Below the pieces are notes generated by a model. The model ran no database searches. It was not told the DNA's origin and was given only the letters and a program-made list of their open reading frames with translations. A stretch of 64,000 nt of DNA from Rhododendron vialii (lineage: Eukaryota; Streptophyta; Magnoliopsida; Ericales; Ericaceae): positions 14,841,501 to 14,905,500 of the forward strand of contig NC_080568.1 in NCBI RefSeq assembly GCF_030253575.1. The letters run 5' to 3'. Below, one piece after another: positions 21,049 through 36,100 of the stretch. Numbering within the stretch: the first letter of the stretch is position 1; each line of letters begins with the position of its first letter. The position numbers and the translations under genes are program-made.

Positions 21049-21118
<70 letters not shown>

Positions 21119-24100
21119 CTTTCATTTGTGTACATCCACCACATGAGCTTTCTTTTGTGTGTGTGTGTGTGTGGCTACATTTCCTTGATCACCGTCCCCC
21201 TCATACAGTAACTCATCTTCAATATGAGCTTTCATTTGTGTACATCTACCGCATCCATGCTTTTGTGCAATGAAATCACCAACTTACCGTACCTCCTCTG
21301 AATCAAGATATCTTCGTAGTATCTCACAATACACACCCTCCAGTCGTGCAACTATCCATCTTAGGATGTTAAAAAACTTTCACACTATACTCTAAACTAG
21401 CTTGATTGAAGACCATTTACAAGGAATCTCCAAGCTGTCCCAAGTAGTCCTTACCCTCTTTTGGTAACTTTGAAGCTTATTTGAGCTCCACCATAACACA
21501 ATTTTGAACATCTTGCAATATAGACAAACCGAGAGGCAAGTTTTGAGGGCAATGATCGAGTATCGGCTCTATAAAGTCCTTTAAAACCAGTGAGACATCG
21601 GAACCAATATCATTAATCCTTGGTAACACACACAATGCAACATAAATTCCATTCCATTCTTGTACTTGTTGGGATATCTTCCCAATGCAATAATCAAGGC
21701 TCATTCACAAGAATATCAAAACCCAACTTTTTTTTTTTTTTTTTGCGATTTTCACGTATGTCAATCATGTATCAAATAAAATAAGTCCGATGAACACGAT
21801 TTTTGGTATGAATAAGGTTTCACCGAACTCTATAAAATGAATGGAGTCGATCATCAAAATGTGATCGGAAAATGACCAAAAAATGCGAAACAGACCGGAT
21901 GGGATGCCAACCCCCTTTATATTCCCGGTAGACCTTTCTTGTTCTTCATTATTGCCATTAATGTGCTCAAGCTCTTCATTACCCTACTCTTCTTCAAACT
22001 TGTCCCATATATATTGGAACATCTTCAAAATCACTACAAGTCTCAAAGACAGAATCATCCTCCAAATCTTCGTGTGAGTGCTCATCAAAGATAGGAACAT
22101 CATCATCATCATCACTATCCTCCTTTGAAAACTCATCAAACTCGAGAACGCTTTCCAAAAATTCTCCAAAATCTTCATTTGGAGACTCATCAAAGATGGG
22201 TAAATCTTCATACTCATCTTCAATCTCAAACACACAATCATCTCCAAGAACACCCTAAAGTTCTTCACTTGGATGGTCATCAAAGATTGGAACATTAGAA
22301 TACTCATAATCATCATCACAACTTGGTTCTTTCATCTCATTGACAAAGAGAGCATCAAGAACAGGCTCACAAGCCTTTTCACCAACTTTCAATTCGATAA
22401 ATGGTTCTCCAAGCTTGAAGCATTTGAATATTCCACTAGGTGACAAATTTCTAGCCTCCAAGGTGCCAATTAAAGATTGATTTTCAGTTAGGACAACCCC
22501 TAAAGACTTACTCTTGCCAAAACTAGTCAATGAATCGGCTTTGGGATGTTGATGGAATGGTAAGAATTCCTCTCCTTGAGCTTCTTCTTCATCTTACCCC
22601 ATTCTCTAATCTTTTCTTTGCCTATCCTTTGTTGACTAACTTTGAGTTGTGTCCACCAATCCAAAGCTCTCCCTTTAAGGCAAGTAGATGCCAACTTAAC
22701 CTTCTTTTCTTCGGTAACATAACAATATTCGAAAACACTCTCAATGGTGTTCAACCAACCAATAAACTGTAGTGGGATTCTGAAAAACTTGGGAAGTTCA
22801 GTGTCAACATTGTTCACCAATGTGTATTCAAATATAACCAAATTTTCTCCATGCCAATTGGAGCACCATAACAATTTTTCAATGGAATGGAATCGATTCT
22901 TTTGGTCAGATGTTGCAAACGTCGAACCCTTTCATACAAGATATCAACTTGTTCACTTAACTCTTTAATCTCATTTTGACATTTTCATACTCAAGGCCAT
23001 CACCATTGTTCACCTCAAATCCTCTACCTGTACTTCCTCCACTACCTCCACTACCTCCATGGGCCATTACAACACAAACAATCACTCCAAAACAAGCAAA
23101 TCAATCCCAAAGAACCTGAACCTAGTCAACTCAGTCACAAACTTAGTCAACTCAGTGATTTTAGACCCAAACTCAATCAACTCAGTACAATAACTGAGCC
23201 AACCCAACCAAAATATATTGATCAAATCCCAAATAACTTAGTACCAAACAGTCTAAAAACCGCAAGCAAACAACAAAAATGGACACTAAGTGTAAGAAAC
23301 GAGACTAACCCTGACTTAATTCAACCCTAAACTCAATTTTGAGTGCCGAAAGAATATATTAAGGCCCTTACCATTGTTTCGAGTACAATCAAAGGCTGTA
23401 CAAGCCTCAATCGAGTGACTCGAGCACTAAAGAGTGGCTAATCAACTATTACGAGTCCAATCGATGTCTATACGATCCTCAATCGAGTGATAGGAACACC
23501 GAAGAGGCACTTTATAGGTATGGGTCATTGTTCTGCTCTGAAATGGTAGAATCAAGTTCAAAAAATTCAGATTGAGTGTGAATATGGCTGGGTCTGAATT
23601 GAGCAGATCGAGCCTTGTTGAGTGCCATAATGGCTAGAAAAAGTATGTGTGAAGCTTCGAAAATGGAAAACGAGGGCAGATCTGGGTCGAAAAAGGGGAT
23701 TCGAACACTATGTCGAGTGTGAGCAGTGCCGAAATGGGCAGATCTGTAGCCGAGATGGGCTTAGATGTCTGAAATAGCACGAATCAGCTTCGAAAATTAT
23801 CGATTTATGAGTTTTAAGGGTCGAAATCAAGTTCTAGGGGGTTGAGCAGATCTGGAGAAAACGAGTGCATAAGGGCTCCGATGAGGTTTTCCGGTGCCGT
23901 TTCAAAGTTACGGCAAGATTTTTCGGCACGTTTAGGTTTTCAACAAGATTTTCGGAGAGATGAAGGGTTGAGATCAAGCCTAGAAGCTCTGATACCAAAT
24001 GATGCAAACAAAATATCAAAAGAAATCAAATATTCAAAGAAAAGAGAAAAATCTCAATCAAGGAAATAAACCCCAATGGGTAGAAAGAGAAAATATTTCT

Positions 24101-27100
24101 TAATTAATATATTCAATATTTTAATAATCAAAAACTACCAAAATGAAAGACAATTTGTTGGGAATCAAGAGAGACAATTCACTCACAAACAAACTCTACT
24201 CTTTATTCATCTTAACACAAAATACAAATTACATTTAACTCTCACTCTCACTCACTCACAACTCACACACAAACACTTAATCTGGTGGGGAGAGACCCCC
24301 CTCAGAGGCTCCCTACATCTCTCTCTCTGCTCTCAGCTTTCTCTCTTTTCTCACTCTTTCCCACACATTATACATTCACACACATACAATACTTATACAT
24401 AATTCACTCAATACTCAGCCACACACTCTTAACCATCACAATTAAACTCACCGAATAATGCAGCTAGACTTGGCCCATGTCCATTTCCTCTCTTGTCCCC
24501 TAACTCATAAGCACACCAACACGTCACACATACAAACAAACCTAAGCAAAGATTATCCTCTACAACATTCTCATCACAAATAGCCCGCTTCATATAATTA
24601 AGTTTATTTCCAACACAATTTACCTATTTATAGGCTTAAGATCCTAACAACACTAAGGACGCTAAAATAACACAACTACCCTTAATTCTACTGCGTCAGT
24701 AAGTACTTAAAAAAATAATATGTGAAATGAACTACTGAATTAAAATTTTTTACTTGTGCCTTCAGTGATTTGTTTTAGTTTGCGATAACTGGTAAATTTG
24801 TTTTCCCTTTTAGACTAGGGAAACACAATCATTTATACAACATGCATATATAGGTGACATTCTATCATTGGTGAGTAAATGATTTGCACAAGAAGGCATC
24901 CCTTGGGCTACGCACTATGATATTAAGAATCAAAGATTGTTAACCAGGTATGCATCGCCATGCGGGAATGCCAATGCATCATTGGGGACGGTGCCGTAGC
25001 CGATGGGTTCTTTTAATTAATGTCACATAGATAGTGACGCAACGGAGTTAACAAAGAGATTAGTTGCATACTAATCCGAATGAAATAAACAACTCGAATC
25101 CATTAGCAAACCTTGCGCACAAGGGAAAGAGAGAGAAACTCTGAATAGTATTGATAAAAATTGCATAATTGAATAGGTTACAGCCCTTTTTATAAGACCC
25201 TAACCTTAGAAATCCTACTAAAAAAGAAATTCTAAATCATGCCAAAACAAGCGGCATTAAATAAAAGATTTTTCTTATTTAATTCAAATAAAATCCTAAT
25301 TCTTGTAGACTTAGAATCCTAATAACGGTAGAAAACAAAATCAAACCAAATACGGAAAGTTAATAATTCTAACCTAAACAAAAATATTCCTAGTCAAAAT
25401 CTTATTCTAAAACAATAAAAATAAAATACAAAAACTCTCCATTTTTGTCCTACATCAATCTCCTTTTCTTCAAAAGAACTCATCCTCGAGTTCTCATTAG
25501 AAACTTTCCAGCTTCCATTCCAAAGAAATAGGTATTTGGAATACTTCAACCTCTCATTCGTCTTCTAAAAATCATTCAAAGGAAAGTGTTTATGCAATAA
25601 TTTTTTTTTTCATGCTTCAACTTGTTGATAGTATCCACGAGATGGGAATTGAAAATCAAATCAAGCTTCTCAACACTAAGAAAATCAGCAATGCAAATTT
25701 TACGCTGTCTTTGTGGATTCTCTCGATATTTTCCATTTTAAAATTGGTTGGCACTCCTTTGTTAGAAAATCGATTTTTCACAACAAATATATTTTCTTGT
25801 AGTGTTACAGTCAACTACGTTGTGGGTGACTCATCAAGCCCAAATACACAAACCTCCGATGCAATAGTATTTTGTTCCTTCGCAGCCTCATCTGAAATAA
25901 TTTCAATATTCTCTTGCACACAAGTATTGATGCCAATTTCATCTTGATCACAAACTTCAATTTTGCATTCCTCTTTTTCGCTAATATCAAGATCAACTTT
26001 CTCTTTATCGTCAGCTTCAATGTACCCATAATGACTGCATTTTACATCGACCTCCACTGTTTCTTCGATGTTAGGCACAACAAATATCACATTCTCTAGT
26101 TCAACTTGATCTCCTTCCTCTTTTGCGATCTCATATCCATCATAGCAATTAAGAAGTGTCGAACTTGAAGTTGGAAGAGCATGGCTAGTTTGTTGACTTT
26201 AAAAAATTGCTTGGTATTTACTCAAATAACTTGTAATTCTCTGTGAAAATATTGCAAATCAAAAGTTTATTGAAAGGAATGTTTTGACTCAAGCTTCCTT
26301 TGATACTCTTGATACAGCATTTGTCTATGATTTGATTGAAGAAATCTATCACTCATCAATCGTCTCATCCCGGGCCATGTCCTAATGGGTTGTTTATAGA
26401 CTGCAATCGTTCCCACCACATAGAAGCATAGCCATGTTATTTACAAGCCACATATTTGACTTCCTTTTCTTTTGAAAATTTCCATATACTCAAGAAACTT
26501 GTAAACTTTACGAAACCAATAAATTAAATTCTCAGGATGGCAATACCGATTCAAACTAGGAATTATTGGTTGTACCTGAAAAGTTGAAAAGTCGTCATCT
26601 ATGCTATAAACCCTTTAAACCTTGAATGTTGCTTCTTCGACTGATATCCATAATATTCCTTAAATAACTCGTCTTCAGATTCATCCTCACTATCAAGTTG
26701 GTAATATGAATATCCTCCAGAGATGTTTTGCTTAATAGGTTGGTTGTGGGCAAATCCCTCAACGCGGTTCCTATCAACTTTGTGTTTATAGGGGGTATTT
26801 ATAGGGAAAACACCTCCATTAATGTTTTCCATTAATTGAAACCTTCCAGAAATGGAAAATAAGAGGTTGGCTGCAACTTTGACCAACGCACGCAGGTCGT
26901 GGAATCGTGCACGCAGGTCTAAATGATCACGCATGGGTCAACGGTCAAACTTTGACTATTGACCAACACCTGGCACTTTGACCTGCGTGCGCTGGTTCTC
27001 AACCAGCTCGTGCCAGTAGGGTTCTGGGAAGTTTATTGAGGTTTCAAAAACGCTCAAAGCTCAACACTTGACATTCTCGGGGTGTTCTTGATCCATTTCA

Positions 27101-30100
27101 TCATCGGGAAATCAAATACAGAAAGTAAACTAATCTGGAAAGTCCAGATTGAGGTGTCTACAGTAGCCCCTCTTGACGGAACTTGGAGCACCATTGACTT
27201 GGTACAAGTAACGTCAAAGATTCTAGACACCCTGCGAAGGCTATCCAGAATAGAAGATACTAGCAAAGCAAACATATAAACTCAAGGAACCTGATTGATG
27301 GATTGAATTGGACGGGTGGGTCGTTGTTAAGGATGAAGGTGGACTTGGAAGAGTGAATCGTCGCTTGTTAACAGAGTTGGACAGAACAGGTTGTCGTTGT
27401 AGATTTAGACGAGACAGGCCGTCGGTTAATTGGACGGGACAGGCCATCGCTGCTGGGGATCAAACTATCCTCGGCACAAACAATTTCCAACAATCACGAG
27501 TAGGTCGTGTCAGGTAGGTTAAATTCCATCTGTTGGGAATAAAAGCCAATCTCCTAATCAAAAACCATCCAAAACAGAGCAATAAGGCTGCTGGAAGATG
27601 CGATAATGGTTTATATCGATGTGGAGCAGGACAGGCAGATGGTTTGTTGTGGACTGGTTGGACGGGCGGACCATCGTTGAATTGGACAGGACAGGCTGTC
27701 GTTGTAAATTGAATGGACGGAAGGACCGTCATTGAGTTTGGACAGGACAGGGTGTCGTTGTGGATTGAATGGACGGGTGGGCCATCATTGAGTTGGACAA
27801 GACAGACTGTTGTTGTGGATTAAATGGATGAGCGGCCTATCATTGAGTTGGATAGGACAAGCTATCGTTGTGGATTGACTGGACGGGTGAACCTTCATTG
27901 AGTTGGACAGGACAGGCTGTCGTTGTGGATTGAATGGACGGGCCGACCATCATTGAGTTGGACAGGACATGCTGACGTTGTGGATTGACTGGACGGGTGG
28001 ACCATCATTGAGTTGGACAGGACAGACTGTCATTGTGGATTGACTGGACGGGCGGACCATCATTGAGTTGGATAGGACAGGTTGTCTCTGTGGATTGAAT
28101 AGACGAGCAGACCATCATTGAGTTGGACAGGACAAGTTGTCATTGTGGATTGACTGGATGGGCAGACCATCATTGAGTTGGATAGGACAGGCTGTCGTTG
28201 TGGATTGAATGGACGGGCGGACTATCATTGAGTTGGACCGGACAGGTTGTCGTTGTGGATCATTGAGTTGGACAGGACAAGCTATCGTTATGGATTGAAT
28301 GGACGAATGGACCGTCACTAAGTTGGGATGGACAGATCATCATTGAGGATGACACAAACCATCGTTGAATTAGGATGGACAGATCATTATTGAGGATGAC
28401 ACAGACCATCATTGAATTGGGATTGACAAACTATCGTTGTGGATTTGGATAGGACAGGTCGTCGTTGACGTAGACGGATGGATCATTCTTCTGGATGAAC
28501 ATGCCATCGTGGATTGGACAAGACCGGTTGTCATTGATTTAGACGGGTAGATAATTCTTCAGGATGAACTTGCCGTCATGGATTGGATTGTATTCTAATT
28601 CCCTAAAGTGTATTCCAGGTGCCAGCAAAGTAGAACAAAGAGGCTGTGTGCTTGACGCTTGCCATGGAGAAAGACATAAGGAAAGTGGGAGAGGCGTGCT
28701 TTGGCACTTGATAGACATTTCCTGCTTTCAACATTTTTTTTGGGTAATTCAGCTTAAAATAAAAAAGAGGATAACCGAATGTATAGCCTACAAGGGGCAT
28801 TCCCCAGGAGGAAAAGAAAAATAAAAGAAAGAGAATGAGAAAGTGAAGATACCAGAGCCAAGTGGCTACAAAGAGCTAGGGTAAAATAAAGTGACCAATC
28901 CATGGTTTCTAATCCATCTACAAGATGAAGAAAAAACCAAGGGCAAAAGGAGCGTGAACTACAAAACCAACATGCCATAGGTCTTTACAAATCTTGGCTC
29001 TACAAAAAAACCAAAAAACCAACATGATGAGGCACTGGATACCACCCAGAACTTGGCTTCTCCAAATCCTTGTAACTGATGAGGTACTATATTGGGACTA
29101 TATTTTGGACTGATCTAACAACCTCACAATGCAGTAATAAAACAACAGATGATAGTGATTGTAACGCCCCGAATTTTGGGTACGTTAAATAAAACATTTT
29201 TATTGAAAAATAAACTGAGTCAGGCTCTTTATTACAAACAAGCTTAAAAAGAAGTACTTTTATTACAAACGGAAGGGAACTAAGGTTCCTAACTACAGCT
29301 CCGCTTGTTCTTCCATCACAGCTAGCTCCTCAGCTCCGAAGGCCTCCAAGGTGTAAAGTTCACCATGTTCATCTATGAAGTCTGACATATTATACCGGTG
29401 TCGCCACCAATATAATAGGCCAGGGTCACCAAAAAGGCAACACCGTGAGCTTAAACGCTCAATAGAGTAATCCAAACCCTCTAACCCTTAACTTATGGAC
29501 GAAAGATCATAATAATAACAATTCTACTAAGATCATGCATATAATCTCAACAAGTAAATCACATTCCTTACTCAACTAACGTTTTGTTCATTAGTTAGAC
29601 TCATCGTAGACCATGTTTTTACTTCACTTTCCTTTTTACCAAAAACTCCTTTTTAACTCACTCAACCTCGGTTCCGCCGCGCCGGTCTCCCGAGTATCCT
29701 CACAATGGTTCCGCCGCGCCGGGTTCCCATTGGCATACAACCGCATTGGCTCCGTACCGCGGATCACCAAGCACACACCCAACCTCGGTTCCGCCGCGCC
29801 GGTCTCCCAAGTATCCTCACAATGGTTCCGCCGCGCCGGGTTCCCATTAGCATACACACACATAACTCACATAATGCACCCAAAACCGGTCATTATGTAG
29901 TTTCAAAAATATTTCCTCCCTCGGATACACACATTTTCATCTTCGTTAACACACCCTAGGTGCCATGTCTCTACTTTCTTGATTCTCGTGTCACGTTATC
30001 ATGCAGAGACTTCGTGGTGTAGGACTTTTCCACATAACAAACATTTATAAATCTCAAAATGAATCCAACAAGATTATCCAACTTTAGACTACATAACATG

Positions 30101-33100
30101 CTTGAATCACAACAACGAACATCATGCATTTCATATGCTCTCAACAAAAGATAACCTTATCTACTTTAAACATAATGATCAAAGTTACTTTCTATTGAAC
30201 TTATTTTAGAGTTATGATACAAAACTACTTTATATTTGGGATAGTAGGTAAGGATAACTACTGTTCTTCTTGGCGGTGGTCAGCTACAAAGATTCGGTCG
30301 TCGGTTTTGGATTTCGGCGGCGTAACGGCGTCGGTTTGCTTCGAAAGGAAAAGAGATGCACTTTCTTTTCCTAGAAACAACTTTCTAACTTAACTAAGCT
30401 ACTTTAAAAGATCTAAAAGTGGTTTTGGAAGGTGGTTTAGTGGTTTCTCTCAAGAACACTCAAGAACATAAGAAAACAAGAACTTTGGAAGCAAGAACTC
30501 TTGAAATTTCTAGAGAGAAGTGAGAGCAATGGTTGAAGGTGTGAGTTTAAGCTTGGAATGGCTTGCTATTTATAGGCCAAGGCTCCTCCTCTCCCTCTCT
30601 CAACCGAATCTCTCTCTTTCTCTCTCTCTCTCTCTCTACATCTTTGATTTCTTTCACTTGTCAAGCTTGATTGAAAGCTTGATGGGTTAGGCCATGGGGC
30701 TATCTAGGCTTGCATGGCTAGTCTTAATACCTTGGATGGGATTTTTGGAAGATATGTTGGAAAGGAGGAGACATTGGTACAAGATTCTTGGTTTAAACAA
30801 TTGAAAGTGGTACAAAGGAGGACAATGGTGGTAGATATGGAAGATATTCATCTTCCAAGTTTGAAAAGATGAAGAATATCAAAGTACAAGTCCCATCTTT
30901 CTTCTCCTTCCTTCTTCCTTCCTTCTCTCTCTCTCCCTCTCCCTCTTTCTCTCTCTCGGCCTCTCTCCTCTCTCTCTCCCTCACGGCTCTCTCTCTCTCC
31001 TCTCTCTCTCTCATGTACTAGCTATATACATATATATATGTATGCACTAATATGTAAGAACACAAATAAATAAAAGGGTACTTTTGTACTTTAAAAACTA
31101 AAAGGATTTAAGGTCAAGATTTACCCTTTAAACTAATATAAAGGTACGAGTACTTTAATTAATATAATAATGTACTTTTGTACTCTTGGGAATCTTAACA
31201 AAATATTAGTTTAATGGGTTAAGTACTTAGTTGAAAGATGAGCTTATTACCCAATGGATAATAAAATCCCTAACGGTTAATAACCAAAGGATAATAAGGT
31301 ACGAGTACTTTAAATACTAAACTAAGTCTTTTAAAAGACTACATGTCCTTTTGAAATTTATACATGTGTTTATATATATGTACTTAGCCAAATATAATAA
31401 AGGAAAAGCTTTTGTCCAATGGGTAAAGATTACCCTAACGGTTATCGTCCAATGGACCATAGCTACTAGGGTACTTTTATTAGTAAAATAATCAAAAAGT
31501 ACCTTTAAAGTAATTATAAAAGTTTATTTTTAAAAGATCATAGTACTTTGTTCAAATCTTTCAAAAATCCTTTTATTATAAAGAATTTGGTTTCTATTAT
31601 CCAATGGATAATAGTTCCCCTAACATTTATCGTCCAAAGGATAAAGAATAAAACCAAAACAATAAAAGAAAAATAATTAAACAATTACTAGTCTAGGGTT
31701 TGAAAGGGTTCAAAAGGTTCAAGATGGGCAAAAAGGTCCATCTATGGTTAGGGAAAAGTAACTAGGTGACTTTCTAGTTTGGTTACTCCATCAAGCCGGT
31801 TAGAAGCTAACTAGGCTTGCTAAGTAGGGCTTGAAAGTCAAGAAACGATTCTTGAGGGCTAAAGTGTAATTAGGGTTTCTAGTCGAGGAGTAAGATGATA
31901 AGGCGATCGATTGCTTAAAGACCAATCGCTAATAATTAATATGAAAGCCATCGAGCAGTTAAGAGAAATTACGAAATTTCGAATAACAACGAGATTTTTA
32001 TTGAATGAAAAATCGGAATTGTTACAAGTAACCTTGGGTGATTGCTCGATGGGCTATGGACCTGCCCCCAGCATGGCTTCCACATGTCCCCTCGTGAATC
32101 TAGTGGAGGAACTTTTGCACCATCTCAGGGTGCACGCAAAGCAAATAGGGACCTGTAAAAGACTTTCTATACAATTTTCCTTCTGGAGACAACCAAAACC
32201 TAGCAGATTTGATGAACTCTTCAGGGTGCAAAGCAATTTTCTTTATCTCAGGATCAATGCCAGGCATGTTTTTATGAGACCATACCAAGACATTGATGAA
32301 CTCTTCGAGCCTGTCTGATCAGGCATAATGCTCCTCTGGGTACAACGTTGAACCAATTTGAACCATTCGGGGGTCTACCTCATTTTTCAAGTTTATTGAA
32401 ACTACTTCTTCTTTTAATAGGCTGAGCATGACTTTTGTCATCCCTTTTGGCGAGGGAACACATTTCCTTGGGGATATTCCTATCGAAATCTATTCCCTTG
32501 TCGTCAGGCTCAACATAATTTATATAAAACCCAGCAAATTACTTAGAAGCAGGATAATACATATCATCAAAAAAAAAAAAAACCCTTAGGGTTGCCAAGT
32601 ACAGCAGACTCAAATTCGACATGAAAGTTATGATGTGGAGGGCGAAGAGGCACAAACTCCGACTCAGAGCTAGACTTAGATGACTTGACAGACACTGTGT
32701 CAGACTTAGACTCAAAAGTGTCAATGCAAAATAGACGCGACTTGAAAATGCAACTTTTATAGTTACCCTTGGCTTTCTCATAGAGAGATGGGATCTAGAG
32801 GACGTCAGGCCCAAGCAACAGCACATCGTCTTCCTCAGTTTCTTCGACCAAACCTACTTGAGAGAACTCCTTGAACAGTAGCCCCAAGTTCTCATGATTT
32901 AAGGACCTCAGCCAGTCCATTTTCTCCTTTGATTGATTAAGCTTCCTCTTGAATTCCTCCTTTGCAAGCTCCTCTTCACTGTCAATCCAGGTGTCGGCAG
33001 TGAAGATCTTGATTGCCGACCCTACGACCATCATGTTAATCTCGGGTTCGGACGGGATGGATACGATTGGTTTTGGTTGATTTTCTAGGATAATATAATG

Positions 33101-36100
33101 CCTAGGATTGAATATGGTAGAGCTAGGGTGGCTTTGAGTAGAGGTAGGGTTAATTTGAGTGGAGCTTGGGTTGATTTAAGCGGCGATAAAAGATATCTGA
33201 CCAACCAAAGGGTCAAACTTGTGTTGAGGCATGGAGTTGGAGATGACATTGGGTTTTGATGGGAGTGGGGCTGAAATGGTGCCATTGTCGATGAGATCTT
33301 GAACGGCATACTGAAGGCAATAGCAGGCATTGGTGGAATGGCCAGGCATTTGATGGTAGGTGCAGAAGTGGTTAGGGTTATGGCTGAAAGGGAGAACCTT
33401 TGGCAATGGAGTTAAGGTTAGAGGCCTGATGGAACCAACATCGAGAAGCTTCTCGTAAACTGAGGCCAAAGGTGCCAAGAACCTTGAGAAAGTCCTTGGC
33501 TGGCTCCAACGTCTGGATTGAGGGTTCAAGATGGAACCTTTGCTTGCGTTGCACTGCACAACACTGTGCCATCAATTGGATGCACTTTTTTGCCTTTGAG
33601 GCTGATTTCATTGCCATGCATGTCTTCCCTTTTGGGATTGCCTTTGGATAGGTAATCAGCATCCTCCTTTGGGTGGACTCTGGCCTTATGGAATTCGGCC
33701 AGGCTGTTGAACATGTCTTTCGTGCATAGCTTGATTCTGACCGCAGGAGTGTGGTAGGCTTATGGAGGTTCTTTGATTAGGCCCATATCCGGCTTTGACA
33801 TGGCGGAGGTAAAAAGGTCAACCAACCCCTGAATCATAATTATTTGTTTGTCCATTTTCTGGTTCATTTCTAGTACAACCCTCTTTAACTTATCCAGCTC
33901 TGTTTGTACGCCATTTTGGATTGATGACCGAGGAGGGTGATATGATGGTGAAATAGCCCCGACAGACGGTCCCAAGTAGGATTGGTTCTGTCCTTTTGCA
34001 CTTTCCTTCTCGATGAAATGACCTCAAACTAGACAGCAAAGTAATTGAAAGCTCAGCGGCACTACTGCAACAAGCTTTTGAAAGAATTTGAAGGAATGCA
34101 ACGTTCACGTCGTCGTCGATGTCCTCCTAAACTCTACAACTAAAGATGAGTCTGTCAAATGATGTTCAAATGCTGCCAGAATCCTCAGAATTCTTTTCGA
34201 GGGTGTATCCTTGTTTGAGTCGACTAACACAAAGAGATGTCAAAATAGTCTAAGCCTTTGACTATTCCTTTTTCGAAGTTTCAACTTTGGATTTGGAACA
34301 ACTCAATGTAGATGATGTGACACCTTAACCGGGGTGGCGTTAGCGACTTCGCGCTTAGCCGGGGTGGTGTAAGTATCACGGCATTCTCTCAGTTGTTCCT
34401 TGTTTTCTGTTTGAAACCTCGATCGGGCATTTAGACAAGGACTTAGAAAGTCTTGATTTCCCAAAGTCTCGTTGATCTAAGGACTTTTGAAATTTGATAA
34501 CATGCACCATTGAGATGCACGACTCTTCATCAGGTCATGGCAGCGTCCTAATAAGCATAAGACAGACTCAAAAAAGAGACAACCTAGAAGCCACCCTAAA
34601 CATGCTCCTACGCAAAAAAGAATGTATGTACAGTGCATGCGATAGGAAAAATAGTAACACGTAGACAGTATATGGGGGTTAGATGCAACTAATCTTACCC
34701 TGCGGGTACCTGTCTTAGTTTGGAGAGTTCTAGTGCTTCGTATATGCAAAGACCAGTTTTGGTTTAAGGGAGTTCCTCGGACTAAAGCCAAGATATACCT
34801 CCCGCTGCAACGCGTATTGCAGAGCAACAGTCGAACGGTAGAATGACTTATTATCGTCCAAGATTGTTAGGCATTCGAGGACCCCGAGTTCCAGTAAATT
34901 GTCCCGGTTACCCAAAACACCTCAATGCGGCTAGCCAACATCGATGCACATGAAAATGCTAAAAGATTGATTAATGGGATAGAATCGCAGTTTTTGCAAA
35001 GTGCCTTTTAAAATGTGACTCACTTTTATTAATCGATACTTGGAGAAAACTACTCAAGCGAGCAATCAGAAAAGTCCCAGTCCAGATTGGTCGGATACGA
35101 AGATCCTGCTAAATCACCATTCCGTTTTTCAGCAGTGCGAAGCTTACTGTTTTGACAAACTTTTGAAGGATTGTTCTCAAGTGTATTAGTTTCCAAGTAT
35201 AGACTAATGAAATAAGTCCCCAATAGAGTCGCTACTGTAGGCACATGCCCCAAAAAATTGTATTCCGATGATGCAGGTGAGCCCTATTTTTTTAAAGCAC
35301 AGGGAAATGCTCAATTCAGAGTTGCCACTTGGGTTTGAAGGTCCGCCACCCAAGAAACCAAACTTGAAACGTTTGCTATGTTGTTTGATTTTTGAAAAGG
35401 CGTAAACTGGTCCGTCGTCACCTTGATATCTGAGGTTAGAGAGCTAGATTACTAGAGGGGAAAGGTTTTAAGGCACCTCTCTCGACCAATCCAGAGATCG
35501 GTCTCTACTCAGACAATTTTGTAAATCATTTGCGCTTCTCTTTTCATTAATCAATTTGTAGCCAGTTAGGGCGGGGGAACAGTTTAAGGGGACTAAAATT
35601 GTAACACGATTTGTAGGATGTGATAGATGGCATGCTCGCTTATTGACCAGTTAGCACAGGATGAAAACAGACTTATGTGGGAATTTGAACAGAATGGAAG
35701 GCCGCTGTTTTGGAGTGACGTGCGCAAGAAGAAACCAATATGCATTGATCCAGTCACTGCATGCTGATCAAACATGCGCACGCTACTCCAAGACACATGC
35801 GTGCCAGTAAGTTCAAACCCACAGTTTTTATTCCTAACCCTCTGGGCTCTAGAAGGACCAGTGCACACCCAGGACAAACCATACAGTTTATAGATAGTTA
35901 ATATACAGTTATAGGCAGTTTAAATGAGTTACAAAGCGACCAAATGAATAAAACACCCCATAAATAGTGTGGGGGTAAAAACAGAGGCCAAGGCCTAATT
36001 ACCCATGCAAAGGCCAGCCACTAGTCAGAGATAGACCTGCGTGCGCGGGTCACCCACTGCGTCGCGCAAGTTTGATCCATCTAACCATTGCTTAGTTTTA

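Noticed and set aside
27241-28318. Cys/Pro/Gln-rich peptides encoded by the minisatellite
   Set aside because: The 55-bp period shifts frame each unit and the frames are broken into short pieces, so no repeat protein is expected.
29613-29959. Open frames in the solo LTR
   Set aside because: They arise from a GC-rich 117-bp internal duplication, show no known domain and run on both strands.
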